A stretch of 64,000 nt of DNA. Source: Azolla caroliniana. Its lineage: Eukaryota; Polypodiophyta. The DNA lies in contig JBHGNT010000035.1 in assembly GCA_043228905.1 (NCBI GenBank), positions 62,001-126,000 on the forward strand. The letters run 5' to 3'. Below, piece by piece: positions 52,501 to 62,640 of the stretch. Position 1 is the stretch's first letter, and each line of letters starts with the position of its first letter. Below the pieces are notes generated by a model. The model did not search any database, was not told the origin of the DNA, and saw nothing but the letters and a program-made list of their open reading frames with translations. The translations under genes and the position numbers were made by a program.

Positions 52501-52960
52501 ATATTATAGCAAGCGTTGTTAGCTTCCATTCGCATGTTTGAACACAGGAATCCAATATCACCGGATCCAGATATGAACATTTTAATTTACCTACTTGCTC
52601 TTGTCAACTCCCGCCTCAAATTTGCTAATTTCATCATGTCTCTGGACCTGAGTCTCAAAATCTTGATTTGTTAATTCCATATCATAGCAAGCGTTCTTAG
52701 CTTCGATTCGCATGTTTGAACACAAAAATCCGATATCACACGAGCCAGGTATGAACATTTTAATTTACCTACTGGCTCTTATCAACTCCCGCCTCAAATT
52801 TGCTAATTTCTTCATGTCTCCCGACCTGAGTTTCAAAATCTTGATTTTTTAATTCCATATCATAGCAAGCGGAGTTAGCTTCGATTCGCATGTTTGAACA
52901 AAAAAATCCGATATCACAGGAGCCAAATATGAACATTTTAATTTACTAACGCGCTCTTGT
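49540..52960 (+). repeat. 6/7-mer higher-order repeat, three copies
   Basis: The marker aagaagcgga is at 49661, 50906 and 51974 (and again, in a looser context, at 53220). The first interval is 1245 bp (seven monomers), the second 1068 bp (six). The first copy is longer because one monomer, containing tttcatcatg, gagtctcaaaatc and gcgttcttagc, is present twice in a row at about 50282-50637. All copies share cctcagtttcaaactc and cacatgatttcgat. Confidence 0.82.
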
Positions 52961-54313
52961 CAACTCATGCATCAAATTTGCTAATTTCTTCATGTCTCTC
53001 GACCTGAGTTTCAAAATCTTTATTTTCTAATTCTATATCATAGCTAGCTTTGTTAGCTTCGATTCGCATGTTTGAACACAAAAATCCGATATCACACGAG
53101 CGAGGTATGAACATTTTAATTTACTAACGCGCTCTTGTCAAATCCCGCCTAAAATTTGCTAATTTCTTCATGTCTCTCGGCCTGAGTTTCAAAATCTGGA
53201 TTTTTTAATTCCATATCATAAGAAGCGGAGTTAGCTTCGATTCGCATGTTTGAACACAAAAATCCGATATCACACGACCCAGATATGAACATTTTAATTT
53301 ACCTACTTACTCTTGTCAAGTCTCGCCTCAAATTTGCTAATTTCTTCATGTCTCTCGACCTGAGTTTCAAAATCTTGATTTTTTAATTCCATATCATAGC
53401 AAGCGTTGTTAGCTTCGATTCGCATGTTTCACCACAGAATTCCGATATCACACGACCCAGGTATGAACATTTTAATTTACCTACTTGCTCTTTTCAACTC
53501 CTGCCTCAAATTTGCGAATTTCTTCATGTCTCTCTACCTAAGTTTCAAAATCTTGATTTTTTAATTCCATATCATAGCAAGCGTTGTTAGCTTCGATTCG
53601 TATGTTTCACCACAGAATCCCGATATCACACGACCCAGGTATAAACATTTTAATTTACCTACTTGCTCTTGTCAACTCCCGCCTCAAATTTGCTAATTTC
53701 TTCATGTCTCTCGACCTGAGTTTCAAAATCTTAATTTTTTAATTCCATATCATAGCAAGCCTTGTTAGCTTCGATTCGCATGTTTCACCACAGAATTCCG
53801 AGATCACACGACCCAGGTATCAACATTATAATTCACCTATTTGCTCTTGTCAACTCCCGCCTCAAATTTGCTAATTTCTTCATGTCTCTCGACCTAAGTT
53901 TCAAAATCTTGATTTTTTAATTCCATATCATAGCAAGCGTTGTTAGCTTCGATTCGCATGTTTCACCACAGAATTCCAATATCACACGACCCAGGTATGA
54001 ACATTTTAATTTACCTACATGCTCTTGTCAACTCCCGCCTCAAATTTGCTAATTTCTTCGTGTCTCTCGACCTGAGTTTCAAAATCTGGATTTTTTAATT
54101 CCATATCATAGCAAGCGTTGTTAGCTTTGATTCGAAAGTTTGAACACAGAAAACCGATATCACAGGAGCCAGATATGAACATTTTAATTTACTAACGCGC
54201 TCTTGTCAGCTCCCGGCTCAAATTTGCTAATTTCTTCATGTCTCTCGACCTAAGTTTCAACCTCTTGATTTTTAAATTCCATATCATAAGAAGCGGAGTT
54301 AGCTTCGATTAGC

Positions 54314-54701
54314 AAAGCCTTTTTCAAGGGAGTCCTTCAGTACATCTGCAACGAATACTCCGACTCCAATGGAGATCGACACCACACGTCGTCGCGGACC
54401 ACTATCGGAAGAAGAAAAGCAGCGACGCAGGGCACATCGACTATGTTTGTATTGCGGGGGACCAGGGCATATTGCAGTAAACTGTCCCAATAGACCAAAA
54501 AGACAGGTAAACCAAATAATTGCCTGTACTAATAGTACTAAACCCGAGTCTGTTTCCCTAGGTGTGTCTGATAGTCTTAATAATACTAAAACTGAGTCTA
54601 CTTCCCTAGGTATGCATGAAAGTTCTAATAGTACTTATAGTCCAAATTTAGTCAACAAATTTGATGTCCTTAGTCAGTTAGAAGAAGAGTTAAACTATTA
54701 A
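54314..54701 (+). CDS. Gypsy gag, C-terminal fragment with zinc knuckle
   Basis: The frame is open from just after a TAG at 54300-54302 in the satellite, but element sequence begins at about 54314, so the true start has been lost. From the Met at 54369 there are 110 residues: MEIDTT, a basic stretch, and a zinc knuckle C26-x2-C29-x4-H34-x4-C39 for RNA binding. This is followed by an imperfect 16-residue tandem repeat at about 55-70 and 71-86 (NSTKPESVSLG / NNTKTESTSLG). It ends at TAA 54699-54701, overlapping the pol frame, which lies one base back (-1). Confidence 0.85.
54689..54695 (+). promoter_or_regulatory. Candidate -1 frameshift site between gag and pol
   Basis: The pol frame is open from 54674 and lies in the -1 frame relative to gag, which stops at 54701, giving a 28-base overlap. 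Inside it, read in the gag frame, is G TTA AAC, a heptamer type known to allow -1 slippage in some RNA viruses although the first triplet is not a perfect match to the classical rule. Whether this element uses it is inference; a simple frameshift mutation would look the same. Confidence 0.35.
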
Positions 54702-54727
54702 GTCCAGCCAAAATAGGAGCCGTTTGG

Positions 54728-57700
54728 TTGGACAGCCCTAGATCTGTGCAGCCCATTAGTGGTTCCATTCCCTCTAAGCAAGTTAGTGATGTGTTCGTAG
54801 CCCAAGTAGCAGTTAGTACTAAAAGTACCCCTCCAGTACATACCTTAGCACTTCTAGATTCCGGAGCTAATTCTTGCTTTATGGATAGGAATTTTGCCCA
54901 AGCCCATCAGATATCCCTCAGTAAGCTCCCGTGTCCAGCCTCAGTAGTAGTCATTGATGGTCGTCCCATTGCTTCTGGGAATATCATAGAAGAGTCAGAA
55001 CCTGTTAATATTGTCCTAGATAACTTAGCATGTGTAGTGTCGTTTAATATTATTAGTATCCCAGAACATCCCATAGTTTTAGGATTACCATGGTTCGAAT
55101 TACACAATCCAAACATAGATTGGAGAACAAGGGCAATCCGGTGTCGACAAACCCAAAAGACAATGGCAACCATTTCGCTACATCAGTTGCGTGAAGAAGG
55201 GCGCAAGGAGGAGATGTTCCTTTTCGCAATATCAGTAAACCCCTCCATCACCACTAAAGAAGACAGTACTGTTCAACTCCCCGAGAAGTATCGTCAGTAC
55301 GCTGATGTGTTCGATAAAGTACAAGCCAACACACTTCCTCATCATCGGCCGTACGATTGCGCCATCGACTTACAACCGGGAAAAGAGCCGCCATGGGGGC
55401 CGATCTACAGTTTGTCACCAACCGAGCTAGAAGTCCTTCGAGCCTATATAGAGGAGAATTTGGAGAACGGTTTCATTCGGCATTCGAAATCTCCAGCCGG
55501 CGCACCCATTTTCTTCGTCAAGAAAAAAGATGGCTCGCTTCGACTTGTTGTAGATTACCGTGGCTTGAATAAGGTTACAATAAGAAATAGGTATGCTCTT
55601 CCCCTTATCTCAAGTCTTTTAGAACGAATCAATGGTGCCAGGTTCTTCACGAAGATCGATTTACGAGGAGCCTATAACCTCGTACGAATCCGACCAGGAG
55701 ATGAATGGAAGACCGCGTTTCGCACCAGATATGGGCACTTCGAGTATACGGTCATGCCGTTCGGACTCACTAATGCGCCAGCAGTCTTCCAGCACATGGC
55801 GAATGATATATTTCGAGATCTATTGGATGATTTTCTGATCATCTATTTAGATGATCTACTGGTTTATTCAAAGACCCAAGAAGAACATGATTCTCATGTA
55901 CTATTAGTACTAAAACGACTTCGAGAACATGGGCTATATGCAAAGCTAGAGAAATGTAGTTTCGGGTGCAACCAGGTGGAATTTCTCGGATATGTCATCT
56001 CCTCAGAAGGCATCTCTATGGACCCAGCTAAGGTCAAAACGGTGGTAGAATGGCAAACTCCGCGTTCGGTGCGGGATGTGCAGTGCTTCCTAGGCTTTGC
56101 AAATTTTTACCGGAAGTTCATACAAGACTACTCAAAAATAGTTCTGCCTCTCACACAGCTCACCAGGAAAGGACAATCATTTATCTGGTCTAAAGAAACG
56201 GACATGGCTTTCGAGAGTCTTAAGAAGGCGTTCACATCAGCTCCAATTCTAGGTCATGTGGATCCGGAACAACCATTCATTATCGAAGCTGACGCATCTG
56301 ATTTCGCATTGGGGAGCATTTTGTCACAACAGGGTAATGACGAGAAGCTGCATCCTGTGGCTTTCCACTCCCGTAAGTTTGACGCCGCCGAAATCAACTA
56401 CGAAATTCACGATAAAGAGCTATTGGCAATAGTTGATTCTTTTATACAGTGGAGGCATTTTCTCGAGGGATCTCCTCATCAAGTCACTGTATTCAGTGAC
56501 CACAAGAACCTTGCCTACTTTCAAGATGCTCGTGTACTGAATCGACGTCAAGCTCGATGGGCCCACTTCCTCACACGCTTCGACTTCAAAATTACATATC
56601 GTCCGGGGAAGCACCAAGGGAAGGCAGATGCATTATCACGACGTTCGTATCTAACACCACGTCCCGGGGAGCCAGCTTTCGATAACCAGAAGCAAGTAAT
56701 CTTGGGACCAGCACGACTACAAGGAGCACAGGTCTTTGACATGCCCATGGACTCTGACGTCACCAATACTATACGTGAGGACTTGAAGACTGACGCCTTC
56801 GCCCAAGCTATACTAGCACAAATTGACCCCTGTCGAGCGTCATGTTCACAGTCACAACCACCAGGTACTGACTATCGGCAATTTAAATACTGTGATGGAT
56901 TACTCTTCTTTAAAGAACTTTTGTATGTTCCTAATGGTTCTTGCCGCCTTCGAGTAGTACAAAACTGCCATGACACATATACAGCAGGACATTTCGGTAG
57001 TACTAAAACATTAGATTTAGTACAACGATCATTCTGGTGGCCCCGTATGCAACAATTTGTCAAAGATTTTGTTCGGACTTGTGACACCTGTTGCAGAGCG
57101 AAAATGCCAAGGCATCATCCATATGGTTTATTAGAACCATTACCAATTCCAAGCAAGCCATGGCAATCCATTGCTCTCGACTTCATCACAGATCTTCCAG
57201 TCTCTAAGGAGTTCAACGCGATTCTAACAGTGGTGGATCGATATACGAAGATGGCTCATTTCTTACCATGTACTAAGGAAATATCTAGTGAAGACACCGC
57301 CGAAATTGTCATGCGGGAAGTATGTCGGCATCATGGACTTCCCGATAGTATCATTAGCGATCGTGGACCCCAGTTTGTATCCAAATTCTGGAAGCACCTT
57401 TTTAAGATGCTCAAGGTGACTTGTAACCTCTCCTCCGGCTACCACCCACAAACCGACGGTCAAGCCGAACGAACAAATCAAACATTGGAGCAGTATCTGC
57501 GGTGCTTTCTCAGCTATCATCAGGATGACTGGGCAGATATTCTTCACTTCGCCGAATTTGCCTATAATAACGCTATCCACGCATCGACTAAAGTTACGCC
57601 ATTCTATGCTTATACGGGATGTCATCCCCGGTGGTCTGTCCTTGAAGTCCCAGAAGTGTCCACAAATCCGTGCGCGGAGGATCGTTTGGAGCGATTACGC

Positions 57701-58276
57701 AAGATACAAGAAGATTTATCTACTCAACTCCAGCATGCTCAACAATCACACAAGGACTACGCAGATCGTCATCGACTTCCATCCAGTTTTAACATTGGGG
57801 ATCGGGTGTGGCTGCTACGACGACACATCAAGACTACTCGCCCATGTGAAAAATTGGATTATCGGCGATTAGGTCCTTTCCGTATTATCGGAAAGATTAA
57901 TGATGTCGCTTTTCGTCTCGATCTACCTCCGCAACTTCGGATACATCCGGTATTTCATAGTTCCCTCCTTGAACCTTATCACGAGAGCACTATCCCAGGA
58001 CGGATTACACAACCTCCACCTCCTATCGAGCTTGAAGATGGACCTGAGTATGAGGTCGCTGCCATCCTTGATTCCAAGATTGTTCGCAATAAGCTCTACT
58101 ATCTAGTCGATTGGCTAGGGTATAGTCCCAGCGAGCGTACTTGGGAGCCGATCGAGAACGTGACCAATGCTCGTGCTCTTCTTGAAGACTTCCATCGTCG
58201 ATATCCAGAGAAACCAGGTCCTCAATCTAAAACGACTCGTGGAACTCGTCGTTTTAAAGGGGGGATAGTGTCATAA
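54728..58276 (+). CDS. Gypsy pol: protease, RT, RNase H, integrase, chromodomain
   Basis: 1182 codons without a stop; the frame is already open at 54674 and is probably reached by -1 frameshifting, so TTG at 54728 is only a reference point for numbering. Aspartic protease DSGA at 44-47. Reverse transcriptase about 210-420 with D311 and YLDD at 373-376. RNase H about 510-640 with D522, E564, D591 and D634. Integrase zinc finger H748, H755, C785, C788; integrase core D818, D878, E914. Chromodomain about 1107-1158 with W1129 and W1139. All catalytic residues are present. In this clade the chromodomain is thought to steer integration to modified chromatin. The stop TAA (58274-58276) lies inside the 3' LTR, so the last codons are LTR-encoded. 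Without a 5' LTR this copy has no promoter of its own. Confidence 0.95.
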   Translation: MDSPRSVQPISGSIPSKQVSDVFVAQVAVSTKSTPPVHTLALLDSGANSCFMDRNFAQAHQISLSKLPCPASVVVIDGRPIASGNIIEESEPVNIVLDNLACVVSFNIISIPEHPIVLGLPWFELHNPNIDWRTRAIRCRQTQKTMATISLHQLREEGRKEEMFLFAISVNPSITTKEDSTVQLPEKYRQYADVFDKVQANTLPHHRPYDCAIDLQPGKEPPWGPIYSLSPTELEVLRAYIEENLENGFIRHSKSPAGAPIFFVKKKDGSLRLVVDYRGLNKVTIRNRYALPLISSLLERINGARFFTKIDLRGAYNLVRIRPGDEWKTAFRTRYGHFEYTVMPFGLTNAPAVFQHMANDIFRDLLDDFLIIYLDDLLVYSKTQEEHDSHVLLVLKRLREHGLYAKLEKCSFGCNQVEFLGYVISSEGISMDPAKVKTVVEWQTPRSVRDVQCFLGFANFYRKFIQDYSKIVLPLTQLTRKGQSFIWSKETDMAFESLKKAFTSAPILGHVDPEQPFIIEADASDFALGSILSQQGNDEKLHPVAFHSRKFDAAEINYEIHDKELLAIVDSFIQWRHFLEGSPHQVTVFSDHKNLAYFQDARVLNRRQARWAHFLTRFDFKITYRPGKHQGKADALSRRSYLTPRPGEPAFDNQKQVILGPARLQGAQVFDMPMDSDVTNTIREDLKTDAFAQAILAQIDPCRASCSQSQPPGTDYRQFKYCDGLLFFKELLYVPNGSCRLRVVQNCHDTYTAGHFGSTKTLDLVQRSFWWPRMQQFVKDFVRTCDTCCRAKMPRHHPYGLLEPLPIPSKPWQSIALDFITDLPVSKEFNAILTVVDRYTKMAHFLPCTKEISSEDTAEIVMREVCRHHGLPDSIISDRGPQFVSKFWKHLFKMLKVTCNLSSGYHPQTDGQAERTNQTLEQYLRCFLSYHQDDWADILHFAEFAYNNAIHASTKVTPFYAYTGCHPRWSVLEVPEVSTNPCAEDRLERLRKIQEDLSTQLQHAQQSHKDYADRHRLPSSFNIGDRVWLLRRHIKTTRPCEKLDYRRLGPFRIIGKINDVAFRLDLPPQLRIHPVFHSSLLEPYHESTIPGRITQPPPPIELEDGPEYEVAAILDSKIVRNKLYYLVDWLGYSPSERTWEPIENVTNARALLEDFHRRYPEKPGPQSKTTRGTRRFKGGIVS
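58256..58268 (+). other. Gypsy polypurine tract
   Basis: AAAGGGGGGATAG immediately before the LTR start TGTCATAAC. Expected primer for plus-strand cDNA. It overlaps the last codons of pol. Confidence 0.85.
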
Positions 58277-58707
58277 CTAGACTCGAACCCATAACCTGTT
58301 GTTACCGTTATATTATACATTGTAATTCGAAGTATATTATTTTCATTTATATTTTATTAGGAAATGGATGTATATTCCAGATTTCTCTGGAACATTCTAG
58401 AAACTTCAGGAGTATTCCTGAAGACACTATAAAAGGAGGCGCAAGGCATTAGTTCGAACCAAATCGGTTCAACGCCAGTCTTAAACCTTCTAGCTGTTAT
58501 TGTATATTTTCCTTCACCTAATACATATATCCTTCGTATCATCATTCTCTCTCTCTCTCTCTCTCTCTCCCTCTCACTCGTTCCTTCTCTCAACGTTCTA
58601 CACCTCTCATAGTACTAATCCTTCTCTGTCTTAGTACTGTTCTCAACAATTGTACTAATCCTTCTTTTAGTACTAATTCCTTCTCCGCCTAGGTAGCGTT
58701 CCTGACA
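58269..58707 (+). repeat. Gypsy 3' LTR (439 bp)
   Basis: Begins TGTCA after the polypurine tract and ends TGACA, a perfect 5-bp inverted end. It contains a TATA box, a CT microsatellite at about 58545-58570 and, at about 58609-58680, four copies of a tagtactaat/tgtactaat-like motif in a pyrimidine-rich U5-like region. It is followed directly by gcgac of the inverted satellite, the likely target-site duplication, whose partner is missing with the 5' end. Confidence 0.92.
58428..58434 (+). promoter_or_regulatory. TATA box in gypsy 3' LTR
   Basis: TATAAAA in actataaaaggaggc, about 160 bp into the LTR, a typical RNA polymerase II core promoter. In this solitary 3' position, any transcript would run outward into the inverted satellite array, giving one-strand satellite RNA. 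That outcome is inference. Confidence 0.6.
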
Positions 58708-59390
58708 GCGACATGAAGAAATTAGCAAATTTGAGGCGGGAGTTGACAAGAGCAAGTAGGTAAATTAAAATGTTCATATCTGGCTCGTGTGATATCGGAT
58801 TTCTGTGTTCAAACATGCGAATCGAAGCTAACAACGCTAGCTATGATATGGAATTAAAAAATCAAGATTTTAAAACTCAGGTCGAGCGACATGAAGAAAT
58901 TAGCAAATTTGAGGTGGGAGTTGACAAGAGCAAGTAGGTAAATTAAAATGTTCATATCTGGCTCGTGTGATATCGGATTTCTGTGTTCAAACATGCGAAT
59001 CGAAGCTAACAACGCTAGCTATGATATGGAATTAAAAAATCAAGATTTTAAAACTCAGGTCGAGCGACATGAAGAAATTAGCAAATTTGAGGTGGGAGTT
59101 GACAAGAGCAAGTAGGTAAATTAAAATGTTCATATCTGGCTCGTGTGATATCAGATTTCTGTGTTCAAACATGCGAATTGAAGCTAACAACGCTAGCTAT
59201 GATATGGAATTAAAAAATCAAGATTTTAAAAGTCAGGTCGAGCGACATGAAGAAAGTAGCAAATTTGAGGTGGGAGTTGACAAGAGCAAGTAGGTAAATT
59301 AAAATGTTCATATCTGGCTCGTGTGATATCGGATTTCTGTGTTCAAACATGCGAATTGAAGCTAACAACGCTTGCTATCATATGGAATTA
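58708..59390 (-). repeat. Run of near-identical satellite monomers beside the gypsy LTR
   Basis: gtcgagcgacatgaag recurs at 58881, 59059 and 59237, exactly 178 bp apart, and the partial monomer at 58708 starts with the same gcgac variant. These monomers share gaggtgggag and ttttaaaactcag (one agtcag) and differ at only a few bases, unlike those further right. They look like a recent single-monomer amplification. Confidence 0.75.
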
Positions 59391-59969
59391 AAAAATCAAG
59401 ATTTGGACACTCACGTCGAGAGACATGAAGAAATTAGCAAATTTGAGGCGGGAGTTGACAAGAGTAAGTAGGTAAATTAAAATGTTCATATCTGGCTCGT
59501 GTGATATCGGATTTTTGTGTTCAAACATGCGAATCGAAGCTAACAACGCTAGCTATGAAGAAATTAGCAAATTTGAGGCGGGAGTTTAGAACAACGCGTT
59601 AGTAAATTAAAATGTTCATATCTGGCTCTTGTGATATTGGATTTCTGTGTTCAAACATGTGAATCGAAGCTAACAAGGCTTGCTATGATATGGAATTAAA
59701 AAATAAAGATTTTGAAACTCAGGTCGAGGGACATGAAGAAATTAGCAAATTTGAGGCGGGAGTTTAGAACAACGCGTTAGTAAATTAAAATGTTCATATC
59801 TGGCTCCTGTGATATTGGATTTCTGTGTTCAAACATGGGAATCGAAGCTAACAACGCTTGCTATGATATGGATTTAAAAAATCAAGATTTTGAAACTTAG
59901 GTCGAGAGACATGAAGAAATTAACAAACTTGAGGCGGGAGTTGACAAGAGCGCGTTAGTAAATTAAAAT

Positions 59970-62640
59970 GTTCATACCTGGCTCGTGTAAAATCGGATTT
60001 TTGTGTTCAAACATGCGAATCGAAACTAACAAAGCTAGCTATGATATGGAATTAAGAAATCAAGATTTTGAAACGCAGGTCGAGAGACATGAAGAAATTA
60101 GCAAATTTGAGGAGCGAGTTTAGAACAACGCGTTAGTAAATTAAAATGTTCATATTTGGCTCCTGTGATATTTTATTTCTGTGTTCAAACGTGCGAATCG
60201 AAGCTAACAACGCTTGCTATGATATGGAATTAAAAAATCAAGATTTTGAAACTCACATCGAGAGACCTGAAGAAATTAGCAAATTTGAGGCGGGAGTTGA
60301 CAAAAGCAAGTAGGTAAATTAAAATGTTCATACCTGGGTCCTGTGATATCGGATTTCTGTGGTGAAACATGCGACTCGAAGCTAACAACGCTTGCTATGA
60401 TATGGAATTAAAAAATCAAGATTTTGAAACTCAGGTTGAGAGACATGAAGAAATTAGCAAATTTGAGGTGAGAGTTGACAAGAGCGCGTTACTAAATTAA
60501 AATGTTCATACCTGGCTCGTGTAAAATCGGATTTTTGTGTTCAAACATGCGAATCGAAACTAACAAAGCTAGGTATGATATGGAATTAAAAAATCAAGAT
60601 TTTGAAACTGAGGTCGAGAGACATGAAGAAATTAGCAAATTTGAGGAGGGAGTTTAGAACAACGCGTTAGTAAATTAAAATGTTCATATCTGGCTCGTGT
60701 GATATCGGATTTTTGTGTTCAAACATGCAAATCGAAGCTAACAACGCTAGCTATGATATGGATTTAAAAAATCAAGATTTTGAAACTCAGGTCGAGAGAC
60801 ATGAAGAAATTAGCAAATTTGAGGCGGGAGTTGACAAGAGCAAGTAGGTAAATTAAAATGTTCATATCTGGCTCCTGTGATATTTTATTTCTGTGTTCAA
60901 ACGTGCGAATCGAAGCTAACAACGCTTGCTATGATATGGAATTAAAAAATCAAGATTTTGAAACCCACATCGAGAGACCTAAAGAAATAAGCAAAGTTGA
61001 GGCGGGAGTTGACAAGAGCGCGTTAGTAAATTAAAATGGTCATACCTGGCTCGTGTAAAATCGGATTTTTGTGTTCGAACATGCGAATCGAAGCTAACAA
61101 AGCTAGCGATGATATGGAATTAAAGAATCAAAATTTTGAAGCCCAGGTCGAGAGATATGAATAAACTAGCAAATTTGAGGAGGGAATTTAGAACAACGCA
61201 TTAGTAAATTAAAATGTTCATATTTGGCTCGTGTGATATTGGATTTCTGTGTTCAAACGTGCGAATCGAAGCTAATAACGCTTGCTATGATATGGAATTA
61301 AGAAATCAAGATTTTGAAACTCAAGTCGAGAGACATGAAGAAATTAGCAAATTTGAGGAGGGAGTTGAGAAAAGCGTGTTAGTAAATTAAAATGTTCATA
61401 CCTGGGATGTGTGATATCGGATTTCTATGGTGAAACATGCGAATCGAAGCTAACAACGCTTGCTATGATATGGAATGCAGAAATCAAGATTTTGTAACTC
61501 AGGTCGAGAGACATGATGAAATTAGCAAATTTGAGGCGGGAGTTGACAAGAGCAAGTAGGTAAATTAAAATGTTCATACCTGGCTCGTGTGATATTGGAT
61601 TTCTGTGTTCAAACATGCGAATCGAAGCTAACAACGCTTGCTATGATACGGAATTAAAAAATCAAGATTTTGAAACTCACGTCGAGAGACATGAAGAAAT
61701 TAGCAAATTTGAGGAGGGAGTTTAGAAGAACGCGTTAGAAAATTAAAATGTTCATATCTAGCTCCTGTGATATTGGATTTCTATGTTGAAACATGCGAAT
61801 CGAAGCTAACAACGCTTGCTATGATATGGAATTAAGAAATCAAGATTTTGTAACTCAGGTCGAGAGACATGAAGAAATTAGCAAATTTGAGGAGGGAGTT
61901 GAGAAGAGTAAGTAGGTAAATTAAAATGTTCATACCTGGCTCGTGTGATATCGGATTTTTGTGTTCAAACATGCGAATCGAAGCTAACAACGCTTGTTAT
62001 GATATGGAATTCAAAAATCAAGATTTTGAAACTCACGTCGAGAGACATGAAGAAATTAACAAAATTGAGGCGGGAGTTGACAAGAGCGCGTTAGTAAATT
62101 AAAATGTTCATACTTGGCTCGTCTAAAATCGGATTTTTGTGTTCAAACATGCGAATGGAAACTAACAAAGCTAGCTATGATATGGAATTAAGAAATGAAG
62201 ATTTTGAAACGCAGCTCGAGAGACATGAAAAAATTAGCAAATTTGAGGAGGGAGTTTAGAACAACGCGTTAGTAAATTAAAATGTTCATATTTGGCTCCT
62301 GTGATATTTTATTTCTGTGTTCAAACGTGCGAATCGAAGCTAACAACGCTTGCTATGATATGGAATTAAAAAATCAAGATTTTGAAACTCACATCGAGAG
62401 ACCTGAAGAAATTAGCAAATTTGAGGCGGGAGTTGACAAAAGCAAGTAGGTAAATTAAAATGTTCATACCTAGGTCCTGTGATATCGGATTTCGGTGGTG
62501 AAACATGCGAATCGAAGCTAACAGCGCTTGCTATGATATGGAATTAAAAAATCAAGATTTTGAAACTCAGGTCGAGAGACATGAAGAAATTAGCAAATTT
62601 GAGGAGGGAGTTTACAAGAGCAAGTAGGTAAATTAAAATA
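59970..62640 (-). repeat. 12-mer higher-order repeat (2136 bp), second copy partial
   Basis: Three independent markers repeat at exactly 2136 bp (12 monomers): taaaatcgg at 59988 and 62124, ttttatttct at 60171 and 62307, and ggtgaaacatgcga at 60361 and 62497. An internal 4-monomer (712 bp) echo of the ttttatttct monomer occurs at 60883. Confidence 0.75.

Larger units (their letters stand above)
41824..54313 (+). repeat. 178-bp satellite array, subfamily B (between copia and gypsy)
   Basis: About 70 monomers in the same orientation as the left arrays, continuing the monomer interrupted by the copia element. The tttgaacaca and tttcaccaca monomer types are interspersed. Deletion-bearing monomers occur at 42511 (gatttacctagttttg), 46741 and 49517 (aatcagaaatccg). 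The array ends at about 54313, where cttcgattagca passes into gypsy coding sequence. Confidence 0.93.
54314..58707 (+). mobile_element. Ty3/gypsy chromovirus, 5'-truncated
   Basis: A 4.39-kb fragment of an LTR retrotransposon: end of gag, complete pol (protease, reverse transcriptase, RNase H, integrase, chromodomain), polypurine tract and a full 3' LTR. The 5' LTR, primer-binding site and most of gag are absent; satellite DNA joins gag directly at about 54314. RT before integrase and a C-terminal chromodomain identify a Ty3/gypsy chromovirus. The RT and the gag zinc-knuckle region resemble the type known from fungi, animals and non-seed plants more than the CRM, Tekay or Reina types of flowering plants; that placement is by eye. 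The satellite is in opposite orientations on the two sides. Confidence 0.94.

Noticed and set aside
58455-58485. tRNA-like or hairpin signal gaaccaaatcggttc
   Set aside because: Only a 5-bp stem, with no cloverleaf around it; normal LTR sequence.
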